DNA of 30,085 nucleotides from SVFI01 sp045588655 (GCA_045588655.1 JAZNEP010000033.1:1-30085); one strand, 5' to 3'; counted from the first letter of the stretch, positions 7,080 to 14,200 are shown. Numbers and translations are program-made. The notes: generated by a model not told the origin, from the letters alone.

Positions 7080-7826
7080 TTATAGATTCTTTACGCGTTG
7101 TCCTCTACCGATTTGCATTCTCTTTTCCGGCAAAGGGATCTCCGGTATCGTATAACTGACATAGTTATTATATCCCTCTTGAATAGATACACAGATATCC
7201 TTAAAGATGATTGGTATTCCAGCAGAAGTAAAGAAATTCTTTCCGTCTTGCACTTGAAAATGAACATGTGGTTCCGAACTATTCCCTGTATTCCCACATC
7301 GTGCTATAACCTGTCCCGCCTGCACTTTTTCTCCTAGCTCTACACATATACTTTGTGGTTGCAAATGACCGATAAATCCATACTCGTTTTCCGCATGCTT
7401 TATCAAAACATAATTCCCGCGAATATCCTTTGCCATCATTTCCATATCTTCCGGTAACATTATCTTTCCATCCTCACAGTTCGTTTTTATTTCCACAACT
7501 GTACCATCTGCAGGTGCAAGTACCGCTTTGCCGTAACATTCATAAGCACTAACATCTGCAGGATTGTCTCCCCGATATGTCTTCCCAGATTCATCCATCA
7601 TCAAAAAATCATACGCATATCTTTGTGTCGGCAGTCCCCAAGAATGAGAATATTCTTTTTCCAAACCACCGTTTACAACAGTCCATTCCCCATCAAACGG
7701 CAATCTGTATTCTACGTTACTGCATTGACTTCTCTTCGGCAATCGAAATCCATGTTTTATGTAGATAAGTGGAATACAGAATGTCTGTTTTAACCCTTGC
7801 ATTATTACTTGTCTTGATACTTTCAC
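7080..7826 (-). CDS. M23-family metallopeptidase domain protein
   Basis: A 248-residue protein of the M23 (lysostaphin/LytM-like) fold, the usual peptidoglycan endopeptidase domain. Visible marks are APADGTVVEI (about 104-113), FIGHLQ with H154, GEKVQAGQVIARCGNTGNS, and HVHFQ with H187 and H189. Aspartate D73 in YAYDF sits at the first metal motif, but the usual His four residues before it is Arg 69; H61 in SHSW may replace it. There is no signal peptide, only a short hydrophobic stretch at 15-23, so export is unclear. The start is the GTG at 7826, overlapping the TetR stop as GTGA with AAGGAGGAGG just upstream; the frame stays open to 7946 inside the TetR gene, but that extension is out of frame with real coding. 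It is coupled to TetR and to the membrane protein. Confidence 0.78.
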   Translation of the reverse strand: MKVSRQVIMQGLKQTFCIPLIYIKHGFRLPKRSQCSNVEYRLPFDGEWTVVNGGLEKEYSHSWGLPTQRYAYDFLMMDESGKTYRGDNPADVSAYECYGKAVLAPADGTVVEIKTNCEDGKIMLPEDMEMMAKDIRGNYVLIKHAENEYGFIGHLQPQSICVELGEKVQAGQVIARCGNTGNSSEPHVHFQVQDGKNFFTSAGIPIIFKDICVSIQEGYNNYVSYTIPEIPLPEKRMQIGRGQRVKNL

Positions 7827-8413
7827 GTTGCCTCCTCCTTGTTTAACACAAAACCAGCCTGCAACAAAAATCCGTCTGCTCCTTGTTCTACCATAGCATA
7901 TAATTCCTCTTTGGTAGATTTGATTAAACCTGACACCACAAAACATGCAAGACCGTGCGTGTAGATAATCGTGTTTCGGAAAAACTCTCTCACTTTATCG
8001 GCAGATGTCTCTAATTGACTTGCTATCTGTTCTATCATGGCGGAGTTCGCATCGGCCGTTGTAAGTATGTCAAATCCTCCGGCGTAATATCCGCTTTCTC
8101 CAGTCATATACAAATAACGAAACAAATTCGGCTCATCAAAAGCAATATCAATATATCCTATTCCCACATTTGAAAAAGCCAACATTCCTTCTGAAGAAGA
8201 ACGCATTTTTTTATTCGCATACTCCAGTGCATACGCCGTCAATGCATTACGAAAGTTTTCCATATTCCCAAAATGCCAAGAGATAGGCTGTGTAGAACAC
8301 CCGATTCTCTTTGCCAACGTTTTAATGTTAATTGCTGAATATCCGTCTTGAATCAACATATCTAACGCATGTTTTAATATCGTTTCTTTCGGTATTTTCG
8401 GACTAGTAGGCAT
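7823..8413 (-). CDS. TetR-family transcriptional regulator
   Basis: A 196-residue protein of typical TetR length. Residues 5-55 form the TetR helix-turn-helix (TIKTLAKR-like core reading INIKTLAKRIGCSTQPISWH), and the rest is a helical ligand-binding domain. Its STQPISWHFGNME recognition helix and later HGLACFV resemble the TetR subgroup with a WHG-type C-terminal domain. The ATG at 8413 is chosen because GGGAGG lies at proper spacing; a GTG at 8428 overlaps that site. It is the first gene of the operon with the M23 protein and the membrane protein. A near-perfect palindrome lies on its promoter, so it very likely represses its own operon. Confidence 0.87.
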   Translation of the reverse strand: MPTSPKIPKETILKHALDMLIQDGYSAINIKTLAKRIGCSTQPISWHFGNMENFRNALTAYALEYANKKMRSSSEGMLAFSNVGIGYIDIAFDEPNLFRYLYMTGESGYYAGGFDILTTADANSAMIEQIASQLETSADKVREFFRNTIIYTHGLACFVVSGLIKSTKEELYAMVEQGADGFLLQAGFVLNKEEAT

Positions 8414-8433
8414 TTCATTACCTCCCACACTAT

Positions 8434-8482
8434 AATACTGTAAACATGTTTATAGTATTTCATATATTTATTCTATTGTCAA
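8434..8482 (-). promoter_or_regulatory. TetR operon promoter with palindromic operator
   Basis: Bases 8434-8459 form a 26-bp palindrome centred on ACATGT (core TAAACATGTTTA), with one mismatched pair out of 13. On the minus strand TTGACA (complement of 8477-8482) is a consensus -35 element, and TACTAT (complement of 8452-8457) is a possible -10 at a rather long 19-base spacing, inside the palindrome. A repressor bound there would block RNA polymerase. TetR proteins bind such palindromes, so the product of the first gene is the natural candidate. Confidence 0.7.
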
Positions 8483-8538
8483 GAAGAATATAAAACATAA
8501 AAGTTTCGAATTGATAATTATTTAGTTCTCCTATGCAA

Positions 8539-8564
8539 AAGAGTCCTGCTCTCGCAAGACTCTT
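8539..8564 (-). terminator. Terminator of the MarR-C_GCAxxG_C_C-PNPOx operon
   Basis: AAGAGTC (8539-8545) pairs with GACTCTT (8558-8564), and TGC with GCA continues the stem after one mismatch. On the minus strand it ends in TCTTTTG, suiting a rho-independent terminator about 100 bases after the PNPOx stop. The remaining bases to 8665 show nothing further. Confidence 0.65.
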
Positions 8565-8664
8565 ACATTTACAAAATATATACCTGTTTATTTCCCTGTT
8601 TTGCGTTAAATCCAATAGGCTAATCTACCTTGTCAGAACGCAAAAGCAAATTGGAAGATTATAA

Positions 8665-9090
8665 CTATCCATTACATATACTTATCACCTTTTTAGGTTC
8701 AAAATTCGTTTCCATTGTCCACGCAACCGCTTTACAATTTCTCATTATGAGAACAGTAAGTAAATGATCGATACCATTTTCCTTCCATGCTTGCAAAAAC
8801 TTTCTGGTAGGATGCGCAAAAATCTCTTCACGCAATTTCTCATCTGTCGACACTTCGATTTCACCTGTCACTCTAATCTGAATACCATTTGCATTAAAAC
8901 AAAGCTCCGCCTTTGGATTTTTTTGAATTTGCTTATACACATCCTTGGTAGAGGCTGTATGGAAAACAATTCCATCCTTGTCCGCCTTAAATAGCATCAT
9001 TCCTCTCACCCTTGGCTGGTCCCCATCCATTGTTGCAAGATGAAATCCCAAATTGCTATTCATCAATTCATATATTTTCTGTTCTTCCAT
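8665..9090 (-). CDS. Pyridoxamine 5'-phosphate oxidase-family flavoprotein
   Basis: A 141-residue protein of the split beta-barrel FMN-binding fold. Typical marks are GFHLATMDGDQPRVRGMM near the N-terminus (strand, turn and flavin phosphate contact), TASTKDVYKQIQKNP (about 45-60), and an acidic C-terminal half ending in EPKKVISI. The length is that of the small PNPOx-like proteins, which are mostly general FMN, F420 or heme binders rather than vitamin B6 enzymes, so no reaction is assigned. The ATG is preceded by AAGGAGG, which overlaps the stop of the C_GCAxxG_C_C gene 13 bases upstream. It closes a three-gene operon with a MarR regulator, pointing to a redox or detoxification task. Confidence 0.85.
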   Translation of the reverse strand: MEEQKIYELMNSNLGFHLATMDGDQPRVRGMMLFKADKDGIVFHTASTKDVYKQIQKNPKAELCFNANGIQIRVTGEIEVSTDEKLREEIFAHPTRKFLQAWKENGIDHLLTVLIMRNCKAVAWTMETNFEPKKVISICNG

Positions 9091-9103
9091 GACTTAATCC
9101 TCC

Positions 9104-9550
9104 TTAGCATATACCGTCCAAAATCATCTCATCCAATATCTGTGCCGCACTTTCTACCATTTTCGGACAAAACGTTCTAAATAATTTTTGTTCTTCAATA
9201 ATAGACATATCTTCTTTCTTGGTAATATCATATCCCAGTAATTCGCGACACACTACACTTCCATTTTTCTCAATAAAACGATTCATGAATTCCGTCGAAA
9301 CAGCATAAGCATTTGCTTTCCCTTCCACGTCCTCACTATCACAATGTCCACATCGTAGTCCAAGAACCATCAGCGCACCTGCTACAGCACCACACAACTC
9401 GCCTTTTCTTTCACCACCACCAAAATTAGTGGCTATCTTAAGGGCCAATTTTTCATCCATTCCCATTTCTGTTGCAAATGCCGTAAATACTCCTTGCGAA
9501 CAATTAAAGTTGTTATTGTAGTATTCTAATGCTTTTTCTTTATGATTCAT
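9104..9550 (-). CDS. C_GCAxxG_C_C family putative redox protein
   Basis: A 148-residue helical protein of the C_GCAxxG_C_C family, named for its spaced cysteines. Visible are CSQGVFTAF near the N-terminus, GGGERKGELCGAVAGALMVLG with the GCA/GA pattern, LRCGHC, VCRELLG and a final FCPKMV. The cysteines suggest metal binding or thiol redox chemistry; the biochemical role of the family is not established. An ATG at 9550 with GAGGGTG six bases upstream is preferred over a GTG at 9565 that overlaps the MarR stop. It lies between the MarR regulator and the PNPOx gene, which share its transcript. Confidence 0.85.
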   Translation of the reverse strand: MNHKEKALEYYNNNFNCSQGVFTAFATEMGMDEKLALKIATNFGGGERKGELCGAVAGALMVLGLRCGHCDSEDVEGKANAYAVSTEFMNRFIEKNGSVVCRELLGYDITKKEDMSIIEEQKLFRTFCPKMVESAAQILDEMILDGIC

Positions 9551-9561
9551 TGCAATCACCC

Positions 9562-9999
9562 TCACTTAATCCTTTCAACCTCATCACAAGCGACATTGTA
9601 TAATTCAAGCGCTTCCATCACCTGTGCTCTTTTATCAACCGGAATTTTGTCTAAAATCAGCTTAAACTTCTGATTCATGTCATTTTCAATTCTTTCAAAC
9701 CGTTCTTGTCCCTCATGTGTAAGATTCAAAACTACATATCTTCTATCTTCTTCAGATGGTTTTCTTTCCACATAATTTTTTTGAACAAGTTCTTCCACCG
9801 TTCTGCTGATACCGCTTTTATCTAACCTTAATATCTCTGCCAATTCTTTTACTGAACTATTAGGTTTTCTGCCAATTTCAACTAAGACAAAACATTGTGT
9901 TTCACTTATTCCCCGGCAACAACAATCTGTCTTGTTGATATTTCCAAGATGACATTCCAAAATTCTTGTATTTTCTCTAAACTGCTTTACCTGATTCAT
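9562..9999 (-). CDS. MarR-family regulator with N-terminal cysteine cluster
   Basis: A 145-residue winged-helix protein of MarR length. The DNA-binding part reads SSVKELAEILRLDKSGISRT, with the wing ERKPSEEDRRYVVLNLT. Before it lies ILECHLGNINKTDCCCRGISETQCF, with five cysteines in about 20 residues, unusual for MarR and suited to sensing metals, arsenicals or thiol stress. The ATG at 9999 has AGGAGG six bases upstream; the frame runs open to 10032 without a better start. It is the first gene of the operon with C_GCAxxG_C_C and PNPOx proteins, and a strong promoter lies directly upstream, so autoregulation is likely. The inducer is inferred, not shown. Confidence 0.88.
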   Translation of the reverse strand: MNQVKQFRENTRILECHLGNINKTDCCCRGISETQCFVLVEIGRKPNSSVKELAEILRLDKSGISRTVEELVQKNYVERKPSEEDRRYVVLNLTHEGQERFERIENDMNQKFKLILDKIPVDKRAQVMEALELYNVACDEVERIK

Positions 10000-10020
10000 A
10001 CTCCAACCTCCTTTTGACAT

Positions 10021-10068
10021 ATAATATCTCATTTGGTTGTGTATGTCAACTATTTATTTTATCAACTA
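10021..10068 (-). promoter_or_regulatory. MarR operon promoter and candidate operator
   Basis: On the minus strand TTGACA (complement of 10044-10049) and TATTAT (complement of 10021-10026) form a near-consensus sigma-A promoter with a 17-base spacer. TAGTTGA is repeated at 10046-10052 and 10062-10068 (complement), 16 bases apart and overlapping the -35, and GTTG/CAAC arms at 10037-10050 form a short inverted repeat. These are plausible sites for the MarR protein. Confidence 0.65.
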
Positions 10069-10158
10069 TATACTTCTTGTAAACATTACATCTTGAACCA
10101 TCCGCCATCCGCTGTTTCTTTCATTGAATATTTTCAACAGACAGTTTGAATTTATCAT
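10066..10158 (-). CDS. Candidate small ORF of 30 codons before the MarR operon
   Basis: An ATG at 10158 has GGAGGAG five bases upstream, one of the best ribosome binding sites in the window, and opens 30 codons (start MINSNCLLKIFNERNSGW) ending in a TAG at 10066. It follows the methyltransferase stop by about 55 bases on the same strand, and its end touches the repeats around the MarR promoter. No family is recognised and there is no hydrophobic segment. It may be a small protein co-transcribed with the methyltransferase, the stump of a lost gene, or chance. Confidence 0.3.
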   Translation of the reverse strand: MINSNCLLKIFNERNSGWRMVQDVMFTRSI

Positions 10159-10212
10159 ATCTTCTCCTCCAACTTCCAATCTGATAATGATTTCACATTA
10201 AATTAGGATATT

Positions 10213-10809
10213 TCACCCCAAAGAAAAAATCATAATCCGTTCCTGCAAGTTACTTCCTTCAAACAAGTCATCGCAAGCTATCTCATCATAAAATTCCAAT
10301 TCGTCCACTGTCATAAGATATGAGATATACTCCTCTGACGGATAATAAAAGAACAAAAACACTTCCCTTGGTTTCTCATAATAAGATTCTATAATTCTTG
10401 CCATCACTTTATGAAGTAACTCCACGGAAAAAGGATTGAAAAAATAGCACCTATTGACTTCCGGTGGCACTTCATACGCTTCGGCTCTAGCCAGGATGAA
10501 TTCTGTTTTTGCTCTTGAAACTGCAGTTTTCTGATTTTCCAGCGCACTCTGATAAATTCGCTCATCATATTCAATCCCTATGGTCATTGCCTTAGTTTGA
10601 TAAGACAGGAAAAAATCGGCGCGCCCTTTCCCGCAACCATAGTCTAAAACCACATCTCTTTTACGAATAAAACCACTATTCGCTAAACGTTCCAATACAC
10701 TATATGGTGTAGGTTCATATGGGTAACGATATTGGTCAGCATTCGAATCGTCCCGACCGGTTGTTTTAATATGTAAAAGCTTATCCCATATATTTTCGTT
10801 ATCTATCAT
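10213..10809 (-). CDS. Class I SAM-dependent methyltransferase, substrate unknown
   Basis: A 198-residue protein. Motif I is VLDYGCGKGRADFFLS (residues about 54-69), the glycine-rich SAM loop, and the acidic motif II is GIEYDERIYQSA. The post-motif region reads CYFFNPFS, resembling the NPPY/NPF motif of methyltransferases that act on amino groups or small molecules. It is about the minimum length for the fold, with few extra elements to define a substrate. The ATG is preceded by AGAGGCGG. It stands alone, apart from a possible small ORF after it, between the serine hydrolase and the MarR operon. The fold is clear; any specific substrate would be guesswork. Confidence 0.82.
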   Translation of the reverse strand: MIDNENIWDKLLHIKTTGRDDSNADQYRYPYEPTPYSVLERLANSGFIRKRDVVLDYGCGKGRADFFLSYQTKAMTIGIEYDERIYQSALENQKTAVSRAKTEFILARAEAYEVPPEVNRCYFFNPFSVELLHKVMARIIESYYEKPREVFLFFYYPSEEYISYLMTVDELEFYDEIACDDLFEGSNLQERIMIFSLG

Positions 10810-10863
10810 TGTCCGCCTCTGTCAACACATTCGTTTTTTATTGTTAATAGTAAACTTTTCCCG

Positions 10864-12144
10864 TCACTGTGACAAATACTCTTCCACAACATCTTGTGCT
10901 TTTATAATCATTCTACTAGACATTTTTTTATCAGAAGTCATTGCAATCAAAAAATATCTTTCATCCTCTTTATTAAATACCATATTCCAAGCATCATACC
11001 CCTCTGTAGCTCCTGCATGATATAATGTTCCGTCTTCATCCCCCTGCCAACCGCAAGCATACCCATTCCTAGGCGTTGTCATATAGGCAAGTTGTGTTTC
11101 ATCAAGAATCCCTCCCCGCAGCAATACTCTGTCAAACAATAGCAAATCACAAACATTAGAATGTATATCACCTGCACCTCTAGCCATCTTACCAAACTTT
11201 GTATAAGCTGCTTCTCCACCATACACAGGCACACTAGTTATATTTCCTGTTTCTATACAAGTTGAGTTTTCCATCTTACAAACTTCAAATATATGTTGAT
11301 TTATATAATCTTCATAACGATTTCCTGTTACCTGCTCTAAAATATGTGCTAACAATATATAGTTCGTATTTGAGTAACTGTATATTGTTCCTGGTTCAAA
11401 CATCAACTCTGTTTTGTGAAAATAATCTAAAAATATTTCATCATCCATCTCTCCGGTAAATATGATTTCCCGTTCTTCGAAAATATCTTTACCTTCCTCT
11501 CTGCAACTGTCAAAAAAAAGCATGGAGTTCCCTGTCAAACAAGGAATTCCGGAATCCATATGTAATAAATTATCAATTGTAATTTTTTTTGCCTCCGGAT
11601 ACTCAGGAAAGAATTTATCCAGAGTATCTGTCGTCTGTAGTTTCCCGTCTTCGATCAGTTGTAATGTTGCTGCCGCCATAAATGTTTTTGTCACCGAACC
11701 GATTTCGTATGTCGTATACGGATTTACCGTTGTTTCATCATCAATCTCTTTTAAATTCCAGCCACCGGCTAAAATCACGTCTTCATCAGTTGCAAGAAGT
11801 ATACTTCCACATGCATATTCCTCACATGCAGCTTTCAACTTATTAATCAGATCCTGATACTCACTCTTATTCGTTGTCCATATCATATTTTCATCAAATG
11901 TTCCATCCGTGAATAATTCCTTATATTCATCGGGTATATCCTTTGTAACATTAATACTTTCATCCACATCCATTTCCGGTATCTGATCCGATATACTTTC
12001 TTCTATCTCTACTATCTCAGATTCCATATCAACTACTTCTGCCTCTGTCTCAATCGGTTCGGTCTCCCGTTCTGAAATCGCAGAACATCCAACCATACCC
12101 ATTAATATTACTGAAAAAATAATGAATATTCCTTTTTTTCTCAT
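10864..12144 (-). CDS. Serine hydrolase lipoprotein (beta-lactamase/transpeptidase-like)
   Basis: A 426-residue extracellular lipoprotein. The signal peptide MRKKGIFIIFSVILMGMVGC ends in a lipobox with Cys 20. A Glu-rich linker (to about 65) leads to a class C beta-lactamase-like domain (about 95-425). Its catalytic motifs are SVTK with Ser 150 and Lys 153, YSN at 256-258, and HAG at 375-377 in place of the KTG box. These fit the PF00144 family, which includes D-aminopeptidases, esterases and penicillin-binding proteins, and most members are not resistance enzymes. The ATG at 12144 has GGAGG at good spacing; the frame begins at 12165 without one. It is monocistronic. Its substrate is probably a peptide or ester at the cell surface, which is inference. 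Confidence 0.87.
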   Translation of the reverse strand: MRKKGIFIIFSVILMGMVGCSAISERETEPIETEAEVVDMESEIVEIEESISDQIPEMDVDESINVTKDIPDEYKELFTDGTFDENMIWTTNKSEYQDLINKLKAACEEYACGSILLATDEDVILAGGWNLKEIDDETTVNPYTTYEIGSVTKTFMAAATLQLIEDGKLQTTDTLDKFFPEYPEAKKITIDNLLHMDSGIPCLTGNSMLFFDSCREEGKDIFEEREIIFTGEMDDEIFLDYFHKTELMFEPGTIYSYSNTNYILLAHILEQVTGNRYEDYINQHIFEVCKMENSTCIETGNITSVPVYGGEAAYTKFGKMARGAGDIHSNVCDLLLFDRVLLRGGILDETQLAYMTTPRNGYACGWQGDEDGTLYHAGATEGYDAWNMVFNKEDERYFLIAMTSDKKMSSRMIIKAQDVVEEYLSQ

Positions 12145-12264
12145 CTCGTTTCCTCCAAATCCCATAATAACTGCTCATCTTTCATCTCGAACTACTTAAG
12201 CACATCCCGTATTACATTACCACTTTGCTTACAATGTATATTATTGCAAGGATTTAGAATGAAA

Positions 12265-12299
12265 AAAACCCGAGGAATTCTATAAATTCTTCGGGTTTT
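12265..12299 (-). terminator. Terminator of the flavodoxin gene
   Basis: A 15-bp stem joins 12265-12279 (AAAACCCGAGGAATT) to 12285-12299, with a single G-T pair and a short loop. On the minus strand it ends in GGGTTTTTTT, a textbook rho-independent terminator about 90 bases after the flavodoxin stop. It also separates that gene from the serine hydrolase. Confidence 0.9.
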
Positions 12300-12386
12300 G
12301 TCTACAAGATAGTCGCAAAACTCAGCGCCTCCTCTTTTAAAGCTTTGCCTTGTCTTCTCTTTATTGTTTTCTCTTCATAATAAGCA

Positions 12387-12914
12387 TTATCCTTCTAATA
12401 AACACTTTATAAGTGGTTTTGCACATTCCACAGAAGTAATATCGTAGGAACTTTTTATTGCTTGTGCAAATCCTTCTTCTGCACTATCCTTATTCTTCTT
12501 TTTATCCAGTACTTTAGACATCATTTTCATAATTGTCCTATTCGAAAATGACATTTTTTCATAACAGATTCCACCTTGCATATAAAAATGAGGGATAGAT
12601 TGCATTTCTTCTTCTGACAGATTATTTTTCCATACTTCATCAATCTCCTTAGTGGCTTCATTGGGCGTTCCACCTGTCGCAAACAGGATTAGCCTTTTCG
12701 CTGAACTGTTTTCAAACATCTCTTTCGCTTTTTTGTATCCATTTATCATTCCTGCATATAATCCGCCTCCATAAACAATCACATCATACTCTGACATTAT
12801 TTCATCTGTAACCTCTCTAAAATCCATAAGATTACCATCTACTTCTTTCGCAATAAACTCTGCATACCATTTGGTAAACCCTGTTTTACTTCTGTAAATT
12901 ATCAAAGTCTTCAT
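12387..12914 (-). CDS. Flavodoxin domain protein
   Basis: A 175-residue cytoplasmic FMN protein. The N-terminus LIIYRSKTGFTKWYAEFIA is the flavodoxin phosphate-binding loop in the variant form (SKTGFT) of the Flavodoxin_5 and HemG-like group. YGGGLYAG (about 50-57) and LFATGG (77-82) are the other two FMN loops. It would carry electrons as a small flavoprotein. HemG itself is a membrane-associated protoporphyrinogen oxidase, but no heme gene is near, so no pathway is assigned. The ATG is preceded by AAGGAGG at ideal spacing. It is monocistronic, between a strong terminator and a promoter carrying a 38-bp palindrome, so it is probably tightly controlled. Confidence 0.85.
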   Translation of the reverse strand: MKTLIIYRSKTGFTKWYAEFIAKEVDGNLMDFREVTDEIMSEYDVIVYGGGLYAGMINGYKKAKEMFENSSAKRLILFATGGTPNEATKEIDEVWKNNLSEEEMQSIPHFYMQGGICYEKMSFSNRTIMKMMSKVLDKKKNKDSAEEGFAQAIKSSYDITSVECAKPLIKCLLEG

Positions 12915-12997
12915 CTCTTCCTCCTTAAATCAATTTTAAAGTATCCTTAATCTGCACAATGGTCTGTATCGTAACCTGTAACTGTTCCTTCAAATTC

Positions 12998-13050
12998 ATT
13001 ATAGTCTTTAATAGGTAATATATTACTTTATATAAAGTAACACATTACCT
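12998..13050 (-). promoter_or_regulatory. Flavodoxin promoter with a 38-bp palindrome
   Basis: Bases 13013-13050 form a 38-bp inverted repeat: AGGTAAT arms outside and a perfect 18-bp core TTACTTTATATAAAGTAA inside, with only two mismatched pairs of 19. On the minus strand a perfect -10, TATAAT (complement of 12998-13003), follows it, and the -35 region falls at the palindrome edge. A dimeric or doubly bound regulator is expected. No regulator gene is adjacent, so it must act from elsewhere. Confidence 0.7.
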
Positions 13051-13068
13051 TTTTCGTGTCAATAGAAA

Positions 13069-13090
13069 AAGACGGTTAATCCCCCGCCTT
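13069..13090 (-). terminator. Possible terminator of the PD-(D/E)XK-like gene
   Basis: AAGACGG (13069-13075) pairs with CCGCCTT (13084-13090) with one mismatch. On the minus strand the hairpin ends in CCGTCTTTTTC. It lies about 215 bases after the stop of the gene at 13306-14100. The stem is short, so this is a moderate call. Confidence 0.45.
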
Positions 13091-13215
13091 CATCTCAGTA
13101 AATTCATTTCTGTTTCATTCAGAATCTTCCTTAGAATTTGCCCTGTGTCAAGATTTAGTACAAAATAAAATGATTTTCTTTCTCCCTTTTAATACTCCTA
13201 TCATAGCACAACCTT

Positions 13216-13298
13216 GCGTAGTGTAAATTCAAAAATTGGAATAAACAGCCTCAATTTCGCCATAGAACTATTTTATAAATTTTCTATTTACACTACGC
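13216..13298. repeat. Short element bounded by 13-bp inverted repeats
   Basis: GCGTAGTGTAAAT (13216-13228) recurs as its exact complement at 13286-13298, and six of the next nine inner bases also match. The unit is 83 bases long, A+T-rich and non-coding, and lies directly after the PD-(D/E)XK-like gene. It looks like a miniature inverted-repeat element or the joined ends of a lost insertion sequence. Flanking bases show no convincing target duplication. The remaining bases between the flavodoxin promoter and 13306 show nothing else. Confidence 0.45.
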
Positions 13299-13305
13299 TT
13301 TCACA

Positions 13306-14100
13306 TTAACTACATATCTCTCTTACCATTTTACGTATTTGTTTTATGTTCAAATAACATCCTTTTGATTCATATGTAATAATTAAGTTTTTACCCAAAT
13401 ATATTCCACTTTCTCTATATTCATCCAGCTTACCAAAATTTGCATGACGGTATTCTTCGTCGTCCATCAACCCCAAATGTTCATGGTAAATCTGTTCTCT
13501 GGTTGATATCTTTAAGAGTGTAAAATCCGGATATTTTTTCTTACCATTTTTTAGTTGTAACTGCGCTTCGTACCGATAAGGTATTCCAAGCTCGTAGTAC
13601 ATATCAGCAAGCAACACTTCAGATTTCGATCGTACAAGTTCATCCTTTTTGGTTGAATATACCTTTTGCTCCGGTTCATATGGATTGCATTCATATAGCG
13701 TGTTTTCCCACTGCTTCACAAACATTTTATCTGTGATTACCATTGGAATAACTATGTTTCTTCTATACTGGTTCAAATTGCTGTATACATCTTCCAAATC
13801 GCACTCTCCATGCTTTGAAAGATATTTCCCTATATCCTCTATCTCTTCTTTTGTTTTTTGGTACAACCTTTGCATGTAATCTTTCTGTGCCAATTGGAAT
13901 GCCAATTCTTGCTCTTTCTTAGAAATATATTTGCCATGTGTATCTTTGGAATCTGTTACACAATAATAGCGCGCATTCCCCCTATCATTGCTTATTCGAA
14001 GTTTACCTTCCGGAGCTCCAACTAATTTTCTAACAATCTCCGTCTGCAGATTTTCCAAATATTCTTTCCTTTTCTTTACTTCATAAAACAATAAATTCAT
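13306..14100 (-). CDS. PD-(D/E)XK nuclease-like protein, function unknown
   Basis: A 264-residue soluble protein. The C-terminal half has the pattern of a PD-(D/E)XK nuclease fold: RSKSEVLLADMYYELGIPY (conserved Glu and helix), YEAQLQL strand, KKYPDFTLL with the metal-site Asp, then YHEHLGLMDD with a conserved Glu-His, and a final basic helix region YLNIKQIRKMV. The N-terminal half is helical, charged and Lys/Glu-rich (about 1-130). Proteins of this build are common in Lachnospiraceae and usually annotated hypothetical. No methyltransferase or helicase partner is adjacent, so a restriction role is not supported. The ATG at 14100 is preferred to a GTG at 14109, because GAGAGGTG sits too close to the latter. 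DNA cleavage is a fold-based inference. Confidence 0.65.
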   Translation of the reverse strand: MNLLFYEVKKRKEYLENLQTEIVRKLVGAPEGKLRISNDRGNARYYCVTDSKDTHGKYISKKEQELAFQLAQKDYMQRLYQKTKEEIEDIGKYLSKHGECDLEDVYSNLNQYRRNIVIPMVITDKMFVKQWENTLYECNPYEPEQKVYSTKKDELVRSKSEVLLADMYYELGIPYRYEAQLQLKNGKKKYPDFTLLKISTREQIYHEHLGLMDDEEYRHANFGKLDEYRESGIYLGKNLIITYESKGCYLNIKQIRKMVREICS

Positions 14101-14200
14101 AATTCTCACACCTCTCAGATAAAATAATAAAATATTGCAATATTATCCTGTAAATGCGGACTCCAAAATATAAAAAGCAAGCCTTCTTCCTTATAGATTC

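Noticed and set aside
7827..7946. N-terminal extension of the M23 frame to 7946
   Set aside because: It lies inside the TetR gene in another frame. The GTG at 7826 with AAGGAGGAGG fits a coupled start much better.
10864..12144. Beta-lactamase resistance gene
   Set aside because: The SxxK, YxN and HxG motifs fit the wider serine hydrolase family; the third box is HAG rather than KTG, and nothing nearby suggests resistance.
13306..14100. Restriction-modification or phage-defence island
   Set aside because: No methyltransferase, helicase, reverse transcriptase or other defence partner is adjacent; the methyltransferase at 10213-10809 is far away, separately transcribed and lacks DNA-methylase features.
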